NCBI GenBank assembly: GCA_030630075.1
Contig: DAOVNS010000021.1
Location: forward strand, 1 to 16,483
DNA length: 16,483 bases
Direction of reading: 5' to 3'
From: a bacterium
GTDB taxonomy: Bacteria; Dependentiae; Babeliae; Babeliales; UASB340
Part shown: positions 7,830 to 14,476 of the stretch, one piece after another
Numbering within the stretch: the stretch's first letter is position 1
Layout of the letters: every line of letters starts with the position of its first letter
Position numbers and translations under genes: made by a program
The notes under the pieces: generated by a model
What the model was told of the DNA's origin: nothing
The model's input: only the letters and a program-made list of their open reading frames with translations
Database searches by the model: none

Positions 7830-7859
7830 ATTATATGAAGTTGAAGATCTAAATATCAA
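7830..7859 (-). promoter_or_regulatory. Sigma-70 promoter of the binding-protein/channel/waaA operon
   Basis: Reading the minus strand, TTGATA (7859-7854), an 18-nt spacer, and a perfect TATAAT (7835-7830). The predicted start is near 7823, giving a leader of about 40 nt before ATG 7784. The -35 box overlaps the stop codon of the upstream methyltransferase gene, so the operon can be transcribed independently of rodA. Confidence 0.7.
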
Positions 7860-8758
7860 TCTTTTCTTTTAAATCTTGCAAATAAACTACAAGGAAGAAT
7901 TTTTTTAGAATTTTTTTGTTGCAGAGTTAATTCGCCGAATTCGATATTTTCACCGGGAAACAGATCTAAGAGTAAATTTTTTAATACAATTGCTGAATAT
8001 CCCATTGCATAACCGTTAAATATAAAAAATAAAGGTTTAGATGTTAAAACTTGTTTACATAAACCAAGTAGTTCAACAATATTTTTTTCAAATTCAAAAA
8101 CATTTCCTTTTGATGTTCTTCCAAAAGCTGGAGGATCCATAATTATTGCATCGTACGTTTGTTTTCTTTTAATTTCTCTTGTTACAAATTTTTTACAATC
8201 ATCAACAATCCAGCGAATTGGATTTTTTTGCATATTGTTTAACTTTTGGTTTTCTTGCGCCCAACTTACGGCAGATTTTGATGCATCTACGTGACAAATT
8301 TCTGCTCCGGCGGCAGATGCGCAAAGAGTTGCTCCACCAGTGTATCCAAAAAGATTTAAAACTTTGGGAACTCTGTTTGAACTTTTAATAGTTTCTATAA
8401 TCCACGACCAGTTGGAGGCTTGTTCGGGGAATATTCCAATGTTTTTGGAAATTGATGAACGCAATATAAAACTTAATTCGTTTGCGCAGCATCCTTTGCC
8501 TTGGTACATGTTGTATTTAAATATCCATGGCTTTTTGAATGTTTTTTCGAACTTCCAAATTGTTTTGCCATCTTGTTTGATGCATTTTGCATTCGCCTTG
8601 TTCCAGTTTCTTTCGATTTCATTTTTTTGCCAAACACAATTGCTGTCTGGTCGTATGATTACGTTATGCCCAAATTTTTCTAGTTTTTGATTGTCGCCAG
8701 AATCTAATAATTCATATTCAGGGGATAAATTTGGACAAAGAATTGAATTTTTTTCCAT
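7856..8758 (-). CDS. Class I SAM-dependent methyltransferase, RlmI/RlmK-like (COG1092 type)
   Basis: A 300-residue cytoplasmic protein in the family of 23S rRNA methyltransferases that includes RlmI and the RlmK half of RlmKL. SAM-binding motif I is LNLFGYTGGATL (134-145), with the acidic residue D158 in HVDAS. IRWIVDDCKKF (181-191) follows. The catalytic/target-binding motif is DPPAFGR (208-214). The N-terminal part (LLDSGDNQKLEKFG, later GIFPEQASNWSWI) matches the compact roughly 300-residue version, which lacks the PUA domain of E. coli RlmI. It starts 11 nt after the rodA stop codon, so the two are probably co-transcribed. The ribosome site is weak (AGAAAG). The RNA target base cannot be read from the sequence. 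Confidence 0.88.
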   Translation of the reverse strand: MEKNSILCPNLSPEYELLDSGDNQKLEKFGHNVIIRPDSNCVWQKNEIERNWNKANAKCIKQDGKTIWKFEKTFKKPWIFKYNMYQGKGCCANELSFILRSSISKNIGIFPEQASNWSWIIETIKSSNRVPKVLNLFGYTGGATLCASAAGAEICHVDASKSAVSWAQENQKLNNMQKNPIRWIVDDCKKFVTREIKRKQTYDAIIMDPPAFGRTSKGNVFEFEKNIVELLGLCKQVLTSKPLFFIFNGYAMGYSAIVLKNLLLDLFPGENIEFGELTLQQKNSKKILPCSLFARFKRKD

Positions 8759-8769
8759 AAATTAACTTT

Positions 8770-9882
8770 CTAATAATAAAAACGTCTTATTGATAAATTA
8801 TTTAACCATCCCAAACTTGCAAGATTTATCCAAAGATGTGTAATCCCATAACTTATTAGTGGAAGCGGTATTCCAACTATTGGTAGAAGACCGATGACCA
8901 TACAAATATTTATACAAACAGATAGCATTAGATGTGATAATAATCCAATGGCTATAATTTGTTCGAACAAATTGTTTAATTGCAAGATTATAAAGATTAT
9001 TCTAGTAAATAAAAGAGCAAACATTAATAAAATAAATAATGCGCCAGCAAAACCCAGTTCTTCGCAAATTACAGAAAATATAAAATCGGTGTGATCTTCG
9101 GGCAAAAAAGCTAATTTATTTTGTGTTCCTTGTAGAAAACCTTTTCCGGTTAATGATCCAGATCCAATTGCTATTTTTGACTGTTCAATTTGGTAGCGTT
9201 CTTTTTTTGTATCTCCTTGTCCCATAAGAACAAGTATTCGTTGTTTTTGGTATGGTTTTAAAACTGTCCACAAGAATGGAGCGCTAATTGTAATTAGTGT
9301 AATTGATATTAAAAAGAATTTTTTATCGATTCCTATATACCATAAAATTATTAATCCAGTGAAAAGGATTATAAGTGCTGTTCCTAGGTCTGGTTGTTTA
9401 CTCACAAGCAGAAAGCTGATTAATAAAATAAAAAGAGGAAAAAGAAACTTTTTAAACGGAATTTTTTTTGAAAACGATTCGTAGTGTGCTGGATTTTGTT
9501 CGCTAAAATAATGGGCCATAAATATTGGTAAGAATAACTTTGTAAGCTCAGATGGTTGGAATTTAAAAAAATATAACGAAATCCATCGTTTTGCTCCCAT
9601 AACTAAAACGTTAACAAAGAGTGTGTACGATAAAAGAGCTAGAACTATAAAATAAATAAAATACCCGAATCGATCTAATGTCTTTAGATCTTTTATACAA
9701 AAATAAAGATAAATCACCAGACCGCTAATTACGCCAAATAATTGTTTTTTAAAAAAAATGGAAAATGGTTTTTCTGGATTATATGTTGAACTGAATATGA
9801 ATAGAAGTCCTATGCTTAACAATGTTATTGTTAAGCCAAAACTTATCCAATCAAAATATCTAAAGTATCTTCGATCAATCAT
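8770..9882 (-). CDS. rodA: Rod-shape peptidoglycan polymerase RodA (SEDS family)
   Basis: A multi-spanning inner-membrane glycosyltransferase that polymerises lipid II into glycan strands during lateral wall growth, normally with a class B PBP. From ATG 9882 the product is 370 residues, a normal length. Family motifs are FQPSELTKLFLP, KQPDLGTAL, the long extracytoplasmic segment with RYQIEQSKIAIGSGSLTGKG, and LPEDHTDFIFSVICEELGF, whose DHTD holds the catalytic aspartate equivalent to E. coli RodA D262. PLPLISYG is near the end. The SISYG-type loop has I-T-H where G-T-S is commoner. A TTG at 9916-9918 would add 12 residues but lies inside the long palindrome, so ATG is preferred. No PBP2 or mreBCD genes are adjacent. 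RodA rather than FtsW is the better call from the LTGKGFLQGTQ block. Confidence 0.9.
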   Translation of the reverse strand: MIDRRYFRYFDWISFGLTITLLSIGLLFIFSSTYNPEKPFSIFFKKQLFGVISGLVIYLYFCIKDLKTLDRFGYFIYFIVLALLSYTLFVNVLVMGAKRWISLYFFKFQPSELTKLFLPIFMAHYFSEQNPAHYESFSKKIPFKKFLFPLFILLISFLLVSKQPDLGTALIILFTGLIILWYIGIDKKFFLISITLITISAPFLWTVLKPYQKQRILVLMGQGDTKKERYQIEQSKIAIGSGSLTGKGFLQGTQNKLAFLPEDHTDFIFSVICEELGFAGALFILLMFALLFTRIIFIILQLNNLFEQIIAIGLLSHLMLSVCINICMVIGLLPIVGIPLPLISYGITHLWINLASLGWLNNLSIRRFYY

Positions 9883-9911
9883 TTTTAATATTCTTTTATG
9901 TTTGGGAATAG

Positions 9912-10007
9912 AAGACAAACTAAATTGAATTATATCAAAAAAAGAAGAAGAACGAGAATTTTCTCGTTCTTCTTCTTTTTTTGATATAATTCAATTTAGT
10001 TTGTCTT
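9912..10007. repeat. 96-nt palindrome (47-bp perfect arms), includes a bidirectional terminator core
   Basis: Positions 9912-9958 are exactly complementary to 9961-10007, with only TT at 9959-9960 in between. The central part (9937-9982) reads as a classic terminator on both strands: an A-run, GAAGAAGAACGAGAA, its complement, then a T-run. The outer 24 bp on each side contain TATAAT facing outward (9985-9990 on plus, 9934-9929 on minus). It lies between the ARM/HEAT-like gene and rodA. Perfect identity over 47 bp suggests a recent origin or an active process, or an assembly artefact. Confidence 0.9.
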
Positions 10008-10149
10008 AGCCATGTGACTATTATTTCGCTACCTTCCACATGATGCTATTTTTTTCTCGAACATTTTCGCAATGTATTCAAATCCATTCTCTCTTGCAAT
10101 ATACGAGTAAATTTTCATTTGCATAGTCCCTAATATATTCCAATATATT

Positions 10150-10953
10150 TCATTCGGGTTGCACATTTCCTCCTTCTGATTCGTCTATTTCGGAAGCAGG
10201 AGAGGCCGCTGTTGTACAGGATTTCAATATTTCTTGTAATTTTTCATCTTGAATTTTTTTTACTTCATCTAAACCTTGATTTTGTTCAAGTAAGTTTCTC
10301 CATAACCTCAATGCAGATTCTCTTAAACGTGCTTTACCAAAGAGCTTTTTGGGTTTTTGTTGTACTGCAACTTGTATTGCTAGCTTAAAACATTGACCTT
10401 TTCTAACTAAATACCTCAGTAAACCAAGTCCTATATCATAAATATCAGTTTCATCATTATTATTTTCTAGTAAATCTTGTACAACTTCTCTAGGAATTTT
10501 AAAGCTTTCGTTTCGTACTAAGTCTTGAAATAAACCCATTGCTTTGTTGCGAAGATAACGATCGTTATTTTTAAGTCCAATTATTATAAAATTTTTTGAG
10601 CTATCAATACTTTTAAGTTGCTGTCTGAAATATTGAAATAATTCCACTAAACGACCTTCATTTAGTTCTCTTAAGTCACTTTGAGCTATTGTTTTAATAG
10701 GGAGAGAGAATTCCTTACTCATAATTTTGTCAATATCATCACGATTGATTTGCTTATTTAGAGCATCGACACTTTTTATTGCATTCTCAGTTGGTATACG
10801 TAGCTTATCCAGTATTTGTTCGATTTTTATGTGTTCGTCGGTTTCTTTGTATTGTTCTTCCCTTACCAAATCATCAGCCATCCCATAAATTTGGCCAGCA
10901 AACATACAAAAAAATAAAAATATAAAAAGATTACTTACTTTTTTTCCAAACAT
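10150..10953 (-). CDS. Secreted helical-repeat (ARM/HEAT-like) protein of unknown function
   Basis: I do not recognise a specific family. The 267-residue product has a clear signal peptide (KK start, hydrophobic 8-20, possible cleavage near AGQIYG). A charged helical section follows. Then come about three similar helical units (roughly 125-240) with the pattern R...A..L...LVR..., for example YLRNKAMGLFQDLVR, IYDIGLGLLRYLVR and LRESALRLWRNLL. This spacing is typical of ARM/HEAT-type superhelices that bind proteins. The C-terminus is acidic and low-complexity (EIDESEGGNVQPE). ATG 10953 is preceded by GGGG (10970-10967) and by AGGA close to the start. It resembles the two other secreted repeat proteins in this window, so an exported or surface role toward a host is plausible but unproven. 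The palindrome downstream probably terminates it. Confidence 0.7.
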   Translation of the reverse strand: MFGKKVSNLFIFLFFCMFAGQIYGMADDLVREEQYKETDEHIKIEQILDKLRIPTENAIKSVDALNKQINRDDIDKIMSKEFSLPIKTIAQSDLRELNEGRLVELFQYFRQQLKSIDSSKNFIIIGLKNNDRYLRNKAMGLFQDLVRNESFKIPREVVQDLLENNNDETDIYDIGLGLLRYLVRKGQCFKLAIQVAVQQKPKKLFGKARLRESALRLWRNLLEQNQGLDEVKKIQDEKLQEILKSCTTAASPASEIDESEGGNVQPE

Positions 10954-11200
10954 AATCCTATTCTCCCCAATGAATATTTTTCCTATAATTTTCTAACCTC
11001 TTATATTTTACTATAAATCAACATAAGAAAGTAAGGGAAACTATTATTATCGTGCATACGCAGCAGTGCCATCTCCTTGCCGTTGGTGGAGTAGATGATC
11101 ATATTCATCTTTTAATCCAGATTCCTAAAATTGTTAGTAATGCGAACTCGACAATTAAGAAGTCTTGAATTCGCAGACCTAGACAAGATATAGCGCACTT

Positions 11201-11227
11201 TGTCATCCAGGACTTGTTTTAGGATCT
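11201..11227 (+). repeat. Diverged palindromic repeat copy inside the MITE
   Basis: The segment ATCC..GACTTGTTTTAGGATCT (11205-11227) is the reverse-orientation relative of the hairpin at 11275-11311, with about three differences over 23 nt. Similar ATCCTGAACTTGTTTCAGGAT repeats are, as I recall, common dispersed elements in several bacterial genomes. Confidence 0.55.
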
Positions 11228-11274
11228 AGAATTAATTTTTTCAAATTCTACCACCAATAATATAATTAGCTGCT

Positions 11275-11311
11275 TTTGAGAGATCCTGAAACAAGTTCAG
11301 GATCTCTCAAA
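11275..11311 (+). repeat. Perfect 16-bp hairpin repeat inside the MITE
   Basis: Positions 11275-11290 pair perfectly with 11296-11311 around the loop ACAAG. The core is GATCCTGAA / TTCAGGATC. It has no adjacent T-run and lies in a non-coding element, so it is better read as a dispersed palindromic repeat than a terminator. Confidence 0.75.
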
Positions 11312-11600
11312 CCCATAAAACAAGCTTCTAATAACAATTATTGTTCTTAATATAATTATCGAGTTCGCGTTAGTAGCATAAAATCAAATTCTTCGAGATA
11401 TGTTAGAGAAAATTTTTTATTAGAATTTTCCTGGCAAGTTGGTTATAGTGTATTCACGGTTGATGTTCGATCTTTACCTAGAATTAAAAAATATATTTTG
11501 AACCAGGAAATTCATCATGCCAAAATGAATTATCAAAGAGAATATGATTTGTTATTAGAACGTTGTCTTTAATAAAGAGAACCCTTTTTAAGGAGCCTGT

Positions 11601-11626
11601 CCTGAGTAAGCAAAGCGCATCGAAGG
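11601..11626 (+). repeat. Intergenic copy of the waaA-type palindromic repeat
   Basis: CCTGAG, then GCAAAGCG, then TCGAAGG occur in the same order and near-identical spacing as on the minus strand of the insertion in waaA (4457-4504). This copy lies in the 95-nt gap between the transposase remnant and sbcC. It is noticeably more G+C-rich than its surroundings. Confidence 0.6.
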
Positions 11627-11667
11627 ATAAGCACTGTGATTATTAATTAAAAATATTTTACGTTAAC

Positions 11668-14388
11668 ATGATTCCATTAAAACTAGAGTTAAAAAATTTT
11701 TTAAGTTATGGCGAAGCCGTTCAAACCATAGATTTGTCTAATTATTCGTTGATTTGTTTTTCCGGAAAAAACGGAAATGGTAAATCAGCGCTTCTTGATG
11801 CAATTACTTGGGCATTGTGGGGGCAAGCACGTAAAGTTTCTGGAAATGTAAAACCAGATGCGGGGCTTCTACGTCTTGGTCAAACTCAAATGCTTGTAAG
11901 TTTGGAATTTGAATTTTCAAAACAAATTTATAGAGTGCGCAGGGAATATGCAAAAACGTACGGAAAACCTTATGCATCTCTTGATTTTGAAGTTTTTGAT
12001 GACGTTGCAGAAAAGTTTGTTACATTAACCGATAAAACAATTCGAATAACTCAAGAAAAAATAGAAACTTTGCTTGGTCTTGATTATGAAACTTTTGTAA
12101 ATTCCGCCTTTTTAAGGCAAGGTCTTGCCGATGAATTTTCCAAAAAGTCGTCAAAAGAAAGAAAACAAATTCTTACAAATATTTTAGGTTTATCTAGATT
12201 TGATGAATATCAAAGTTTGGCAAATGAAAAAGCAAAATCTTTTACTGACGAAAAAAAGGTTGTTGCAAAATTATTAGAAGAGAACGTTAAACAAGTTGAG
12301 CGAGAAAAAGAAATAAAAGATATTCAAGCAAAAAAGAATGAAGAATTAAAAGAAACAACCAAAGAATTGGTAATTTTTCAAAAGAATTTGGATGCAAAAG
12401 AAAAGCAAAAAAATAGTTTTATTGAAAAAAAACATAAATATGATTTTTTGTTAAAAGAAAAAGATGGTTTTCAAAAGAGATTTGAAAAGATTAAGGTTAG
12501 TTTAAAAAAGAATGTGCAGGAATGGAAAAAGATTCATTACAAATCTCTTCTTTTGCCAAATTTACAAAACTTACAAAAACAGTTGCTTGAATTTAAAAAA
12601 CAAGAAAAAGAATTTCTATATCAGCAGCAAAAAAGCTTTAGTTTGCAGGAAGATCTTTTAAAGCAACGAGAAATTTTTCAAAAGAGGTTCGGCGAGTTAA
12701 AAAATAAGCTTGAAAAACAGAGCAGAGAAAAATATTTAAGTGTCGAAAAGAAGCAATTAGAGATAAAACAACTTCAAAATTTAGCTGAACAAAATATTAA
12801 AATAAAACAAGACGTAGAGAAGAAGCAAAAATCATCGAATAGTGAATTATTGAACTTAGAAAAAGAATTAAAGAATTACGAAAAGTTTGAACTTAATTTA
12901 GAAAAAATTAAGAACCAATTCGAAAAACGACGTTCTTTTTATCAGGTTTTAGTTCAAAAAGGGAATTGGATACGTTCTTCTATTAATGAATTAGAGCAAA
13001 AAAAAGAAGCAATAAAAGACCAAGAAAGTCCTGCGTGTCCGTTGTGCGAACAAGTTTTAACAAAAGCGCGCAAAAACTTTTTGGGAACTAAATTTAAAAA
13101 AGAATATTCTTTTTTAAACCATAGGTTTAAGCGTGTTAGTGAGTTAGTAAAAAAATTAAAAGATATATTAATATTGCAACACAGAGAGTTTGAAAAACTT
13201 CAAAAAGAAGATGAATTTTATAAAAAGATGATTCTTAAAAAAGAAGAGTTAAATAAAAATCTAAAATTAAATGAACATGAGATACAAAATATAGACAAGG
13301 TTCTTAAAGATTTAATTCTTAGAGAAAGTAGATCGCAAGCCATTTTAAACGAAGAAAAAAAGATCTATAAGGAACAGGAAAATAAGATTGAATCTCAAGT
13401 CTTAGATATGCCTGAAATTAATGAATTAGTGTTAAATATTAAAAGTTTGGAAAAAGATAAAATTGCTCTTAAGTACGATAATAATGTTCATGTTGAATTG
13501 CAAAAGAAGATAAACAAATTAGAACAAACGTTGGCTGAATTTGAAAAAATAAAAGATGAATTATCTTTGCAAAAACAAAAAAGAAAACACATTTCTGATT
13601 TAGTTTTTGAATTAAAAGACTTAAAAAAGAAGATTTTTGAATTAGATATAAATATAAAAAAGATAAATTTTAATAAAAAAGATATTGAAGATATCGAAAA
13701 AGACGCTTTATTGATAAAAAAAGATATTGAAGTTTGCAACAAAAAAAGAGAGAATATTTTACAGCAAATTGGAAGTGTGGAAAGCGAACTTAAAAGAATA
13801 GAGCAGTTAAAAAAAGATAGCGAAATAAAAAAAGAGAGAATCAAACTTTTAGAAGTTGAAATAGAAGAATATCAGATTTTAACTCAGGCGTTTGGAAAAA
13901 ATGGAATTCAAGCACTTTTAATTGAAGATGCAATTCCACAAATTGAAGAAGAAGCAAACAATATTTTGGCACGATTAACCGATAATCAGGCGCAAGTTTT
14001 TATAGAATCATTGCGTGATCTTAAAAGTGGTGGAGTTAAAGAAACCTTGGATATACAAATTTCAGATTCTGCTGGAATTCGCCCTTACGAAATGTTTTCT
14101 GGAGGAGAAGCGTTTAGGGTTGACTTTGCATTAAGAATTGCAATTTCAAAACTTTTGGCACAAAGGGCGGGGACTGCATTGCAGACATTAATCATTGATG
14201 AAGGCTTTGGTTCGCAAGATGAAGAAGGTCTAAGTCGGTTGATGGATGCGATATATGCGATTCAAAAAGATTTTTCAAAAGTTATAGTTGTTTCTCATTT
14301 AACAGCTTTCAAAGATAACTTCCCCGTTCATTTTATTATTGAAAAAAATACATCTGGATCATTTGTAAAAATTGAACAACGAGGTTAA
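11668..14388 (+). CDS. sbcC: SbcC/Rad50-type SMC-like ATPase (exonuclease SbcCD subunit C)
   Basis: The 906-residue ATPase subunit of the SbcCD/Mre11-Rad50 nuclease, which processes hairpins and DNA ends in the cytoplasm. Head half 1: a KLELKNFLSYG start and Walker A GKNGNGKS (33-40), with FLRQGLADEF further on. A very long Lys/Glu-rich coiled coil follows, broken in the exact middle by the zinc hook CPLC (C457, C460). Head half 2: signature FSGGE (810-814), Walker B LIIDE (D844, E845) and switch H877 in VVSHL. It is somewhat shorter than E. coli SbcC (1048). There is no Shine-Dalgarno before ATG 11668. A TATTTT hexamer at 11654-11659 would place transcription start at or near the ATG, so a leaderless message is possible. 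The partner nuclease sbcD is not in this window; transposon debris lies immediately upstream. Confidence 0.93.
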   Translation: MIPLKLELKNFLSYGEAVQTIDLSNYSLICFSGKNGNGKSALLDAITWALWGQARKVSGNVKPDAGLLRLGQTQMLVSLEFEFSKQIYRVRREYAKTYGKPYASLDFEVFDDVAEKFVTLTDKTIRITQEKIETLLGLDYETFVNSAFLRQGLADEFSKKSSKERKQILTNILGLSRFDEYQSLANEKAKSFTDEKKVVAKLLEENVKQVEREKEIKDIQAKKNEELKETTKELVIFQKNLDAKEKQKNSFIEKKHKYDFLLKEKDGFQKRFEKIKVSLKKNVQEWKKIHYKSLLLPNLQNLQKQLLEFKKQEKEFLYQQQKSFSLQEDLLKQREIFQKRFGELKNKLEKQSREKYLSVEKKQLEIKQLQNLAEQNIKIKQDVEKKQKSSNSELLNLEKELKNYEKFELNLEKIKNQFEKRRSFYQVLVQKGNWIRSSINELEQKKEAIKDQESPACPLCEQVLTKARKNFLGTKFKKEYSFLNHRFKRVSELVKKLKDILILQHREFEKLQKEDEFYKKMILKKEELNKNLKLNEHEIQNIDKVLKDLILRESRSQAILNEEKKIYKEQENKIESQVLDMPEINELVLNIKSLEKDKIALKYDNNVHVELQKKINKLEQTLAEFEKIKDELSLQKQKRKHISDLVFELKDLKKKIFELDINIKKINFNKKDIEDIEKDALLIKKDIEVCNKKRENILQQIGSVESELKRIEQLKKDSEIKKERIKLLEVEIEEYQILTQAFGKNGIQALLIEDAIPQIEEEANNILARLTDNQAQVFIESLRDLKSGGVKETLDIQISDSAGIRPYEMFSGGEAFRVDFALRIAISKLLAQRAGTALQTLIIDEGFGSQDEEGLSRLMDAIYAIQKDFSKVIVVSHLTAFKDNFPVHFIIEKNTSGSFVKIEQRG

Positions 14389-14400
14389 GTTTCTTTTTCA

Positions 14401-14430
14401 TTTACATTTGCTACAAGCATTTTTTATAAT
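14401..14430 (+). promoter_or_regulatory. Sigma-70 promoter of the LRR-protein gene
   Basis: TTTACA (14401-14406), an 18-nt spacer, and a perfect TATAAT (14425-14430). The predicted start is near 14437, giving a leader of about 40 nt that ends in a GGGGG ribosome site before ATG 14477. Confidence 0.65.
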
Positions 14431-14476
14431 AAAACTGATTAAATAACAAAAGGGGATTTGTTTAGGGGGACAATTA

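Larger units (their letters stand above)
11140..11368. mobile_element. 229-bp MITE-like element with terminal inverted repeats
   Basis: The left end GCGAACTCGACAATTA (11142-11157) matches the reverse complement of the right end (11353-11368) at 15 of 16 positions. GTTAGTA flanks it on both sides (11133-11139 and 11369-11375), consistent with a target duplication of 7 bp, possibly up to 9 bp with changes. No transposase is encoded inside. It carries two oppositely oriented copies of a palindromic repeat. It is inserted in the Y1 transposase remnant, and excision restores that frame. The mobilising enzyme is not in the window. Confidence 0.75.
11022..11572 (+). pseudogene. Y1 (IS200/REP-associated type) transposase remnant, interrupted
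   Basis: Two pieces of one HUH/Y1 transposase. Piece 1 (about 11022-11139) encodes CHLLAVGGVDDHIHLLIQIPK, which contains the metal-binding HIH pair. Piece 2 (11369-11572) encodes KSNSSRYVRENF, then WQVGYSVF, then YILNQEIHH with the expected nucleophile tyrosine, and ends at TAA 11570-11572. Joining AGT at 11135-11138 region directly to AGC ATA AAA restores one continuous frame across the removed element (11140-11368). The N-terminal part with the family's start is missing or unrecognisable, so it is dead even without the insertion. It sits among palindromic repeats, the kind of sequences such transposases are associated with. Confidence 0.8.

Noticed and set aside
8340..8690. Open frames antisense to the methyltransferase gene (also at 8179-8388 and 8501-8683)
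   Set aside because: They lie entirely opposite a gene with clear family motifs and have no recognisable domains; they are shadows of A/T-rich coding sequence.
9880..9918. TTG 9918 as the rodA start
   Set aside because: It lies inside the long palindrome and has no ribosome site; ATG 9882 gives the normal RodA N-terminus.
11275..11311. 16-bp hairpin as an intrinsic terminator
   Set aside because: It has no following T-run, lies inside a mobile element and has a relative in reverse orientation nearby.
13488..13844. Ser/Phe-rich open frame antisense to sbcC
   Set aside because: It is the complement of the Lys/Glu-rich coiled coil; the composition is explained by that alone.
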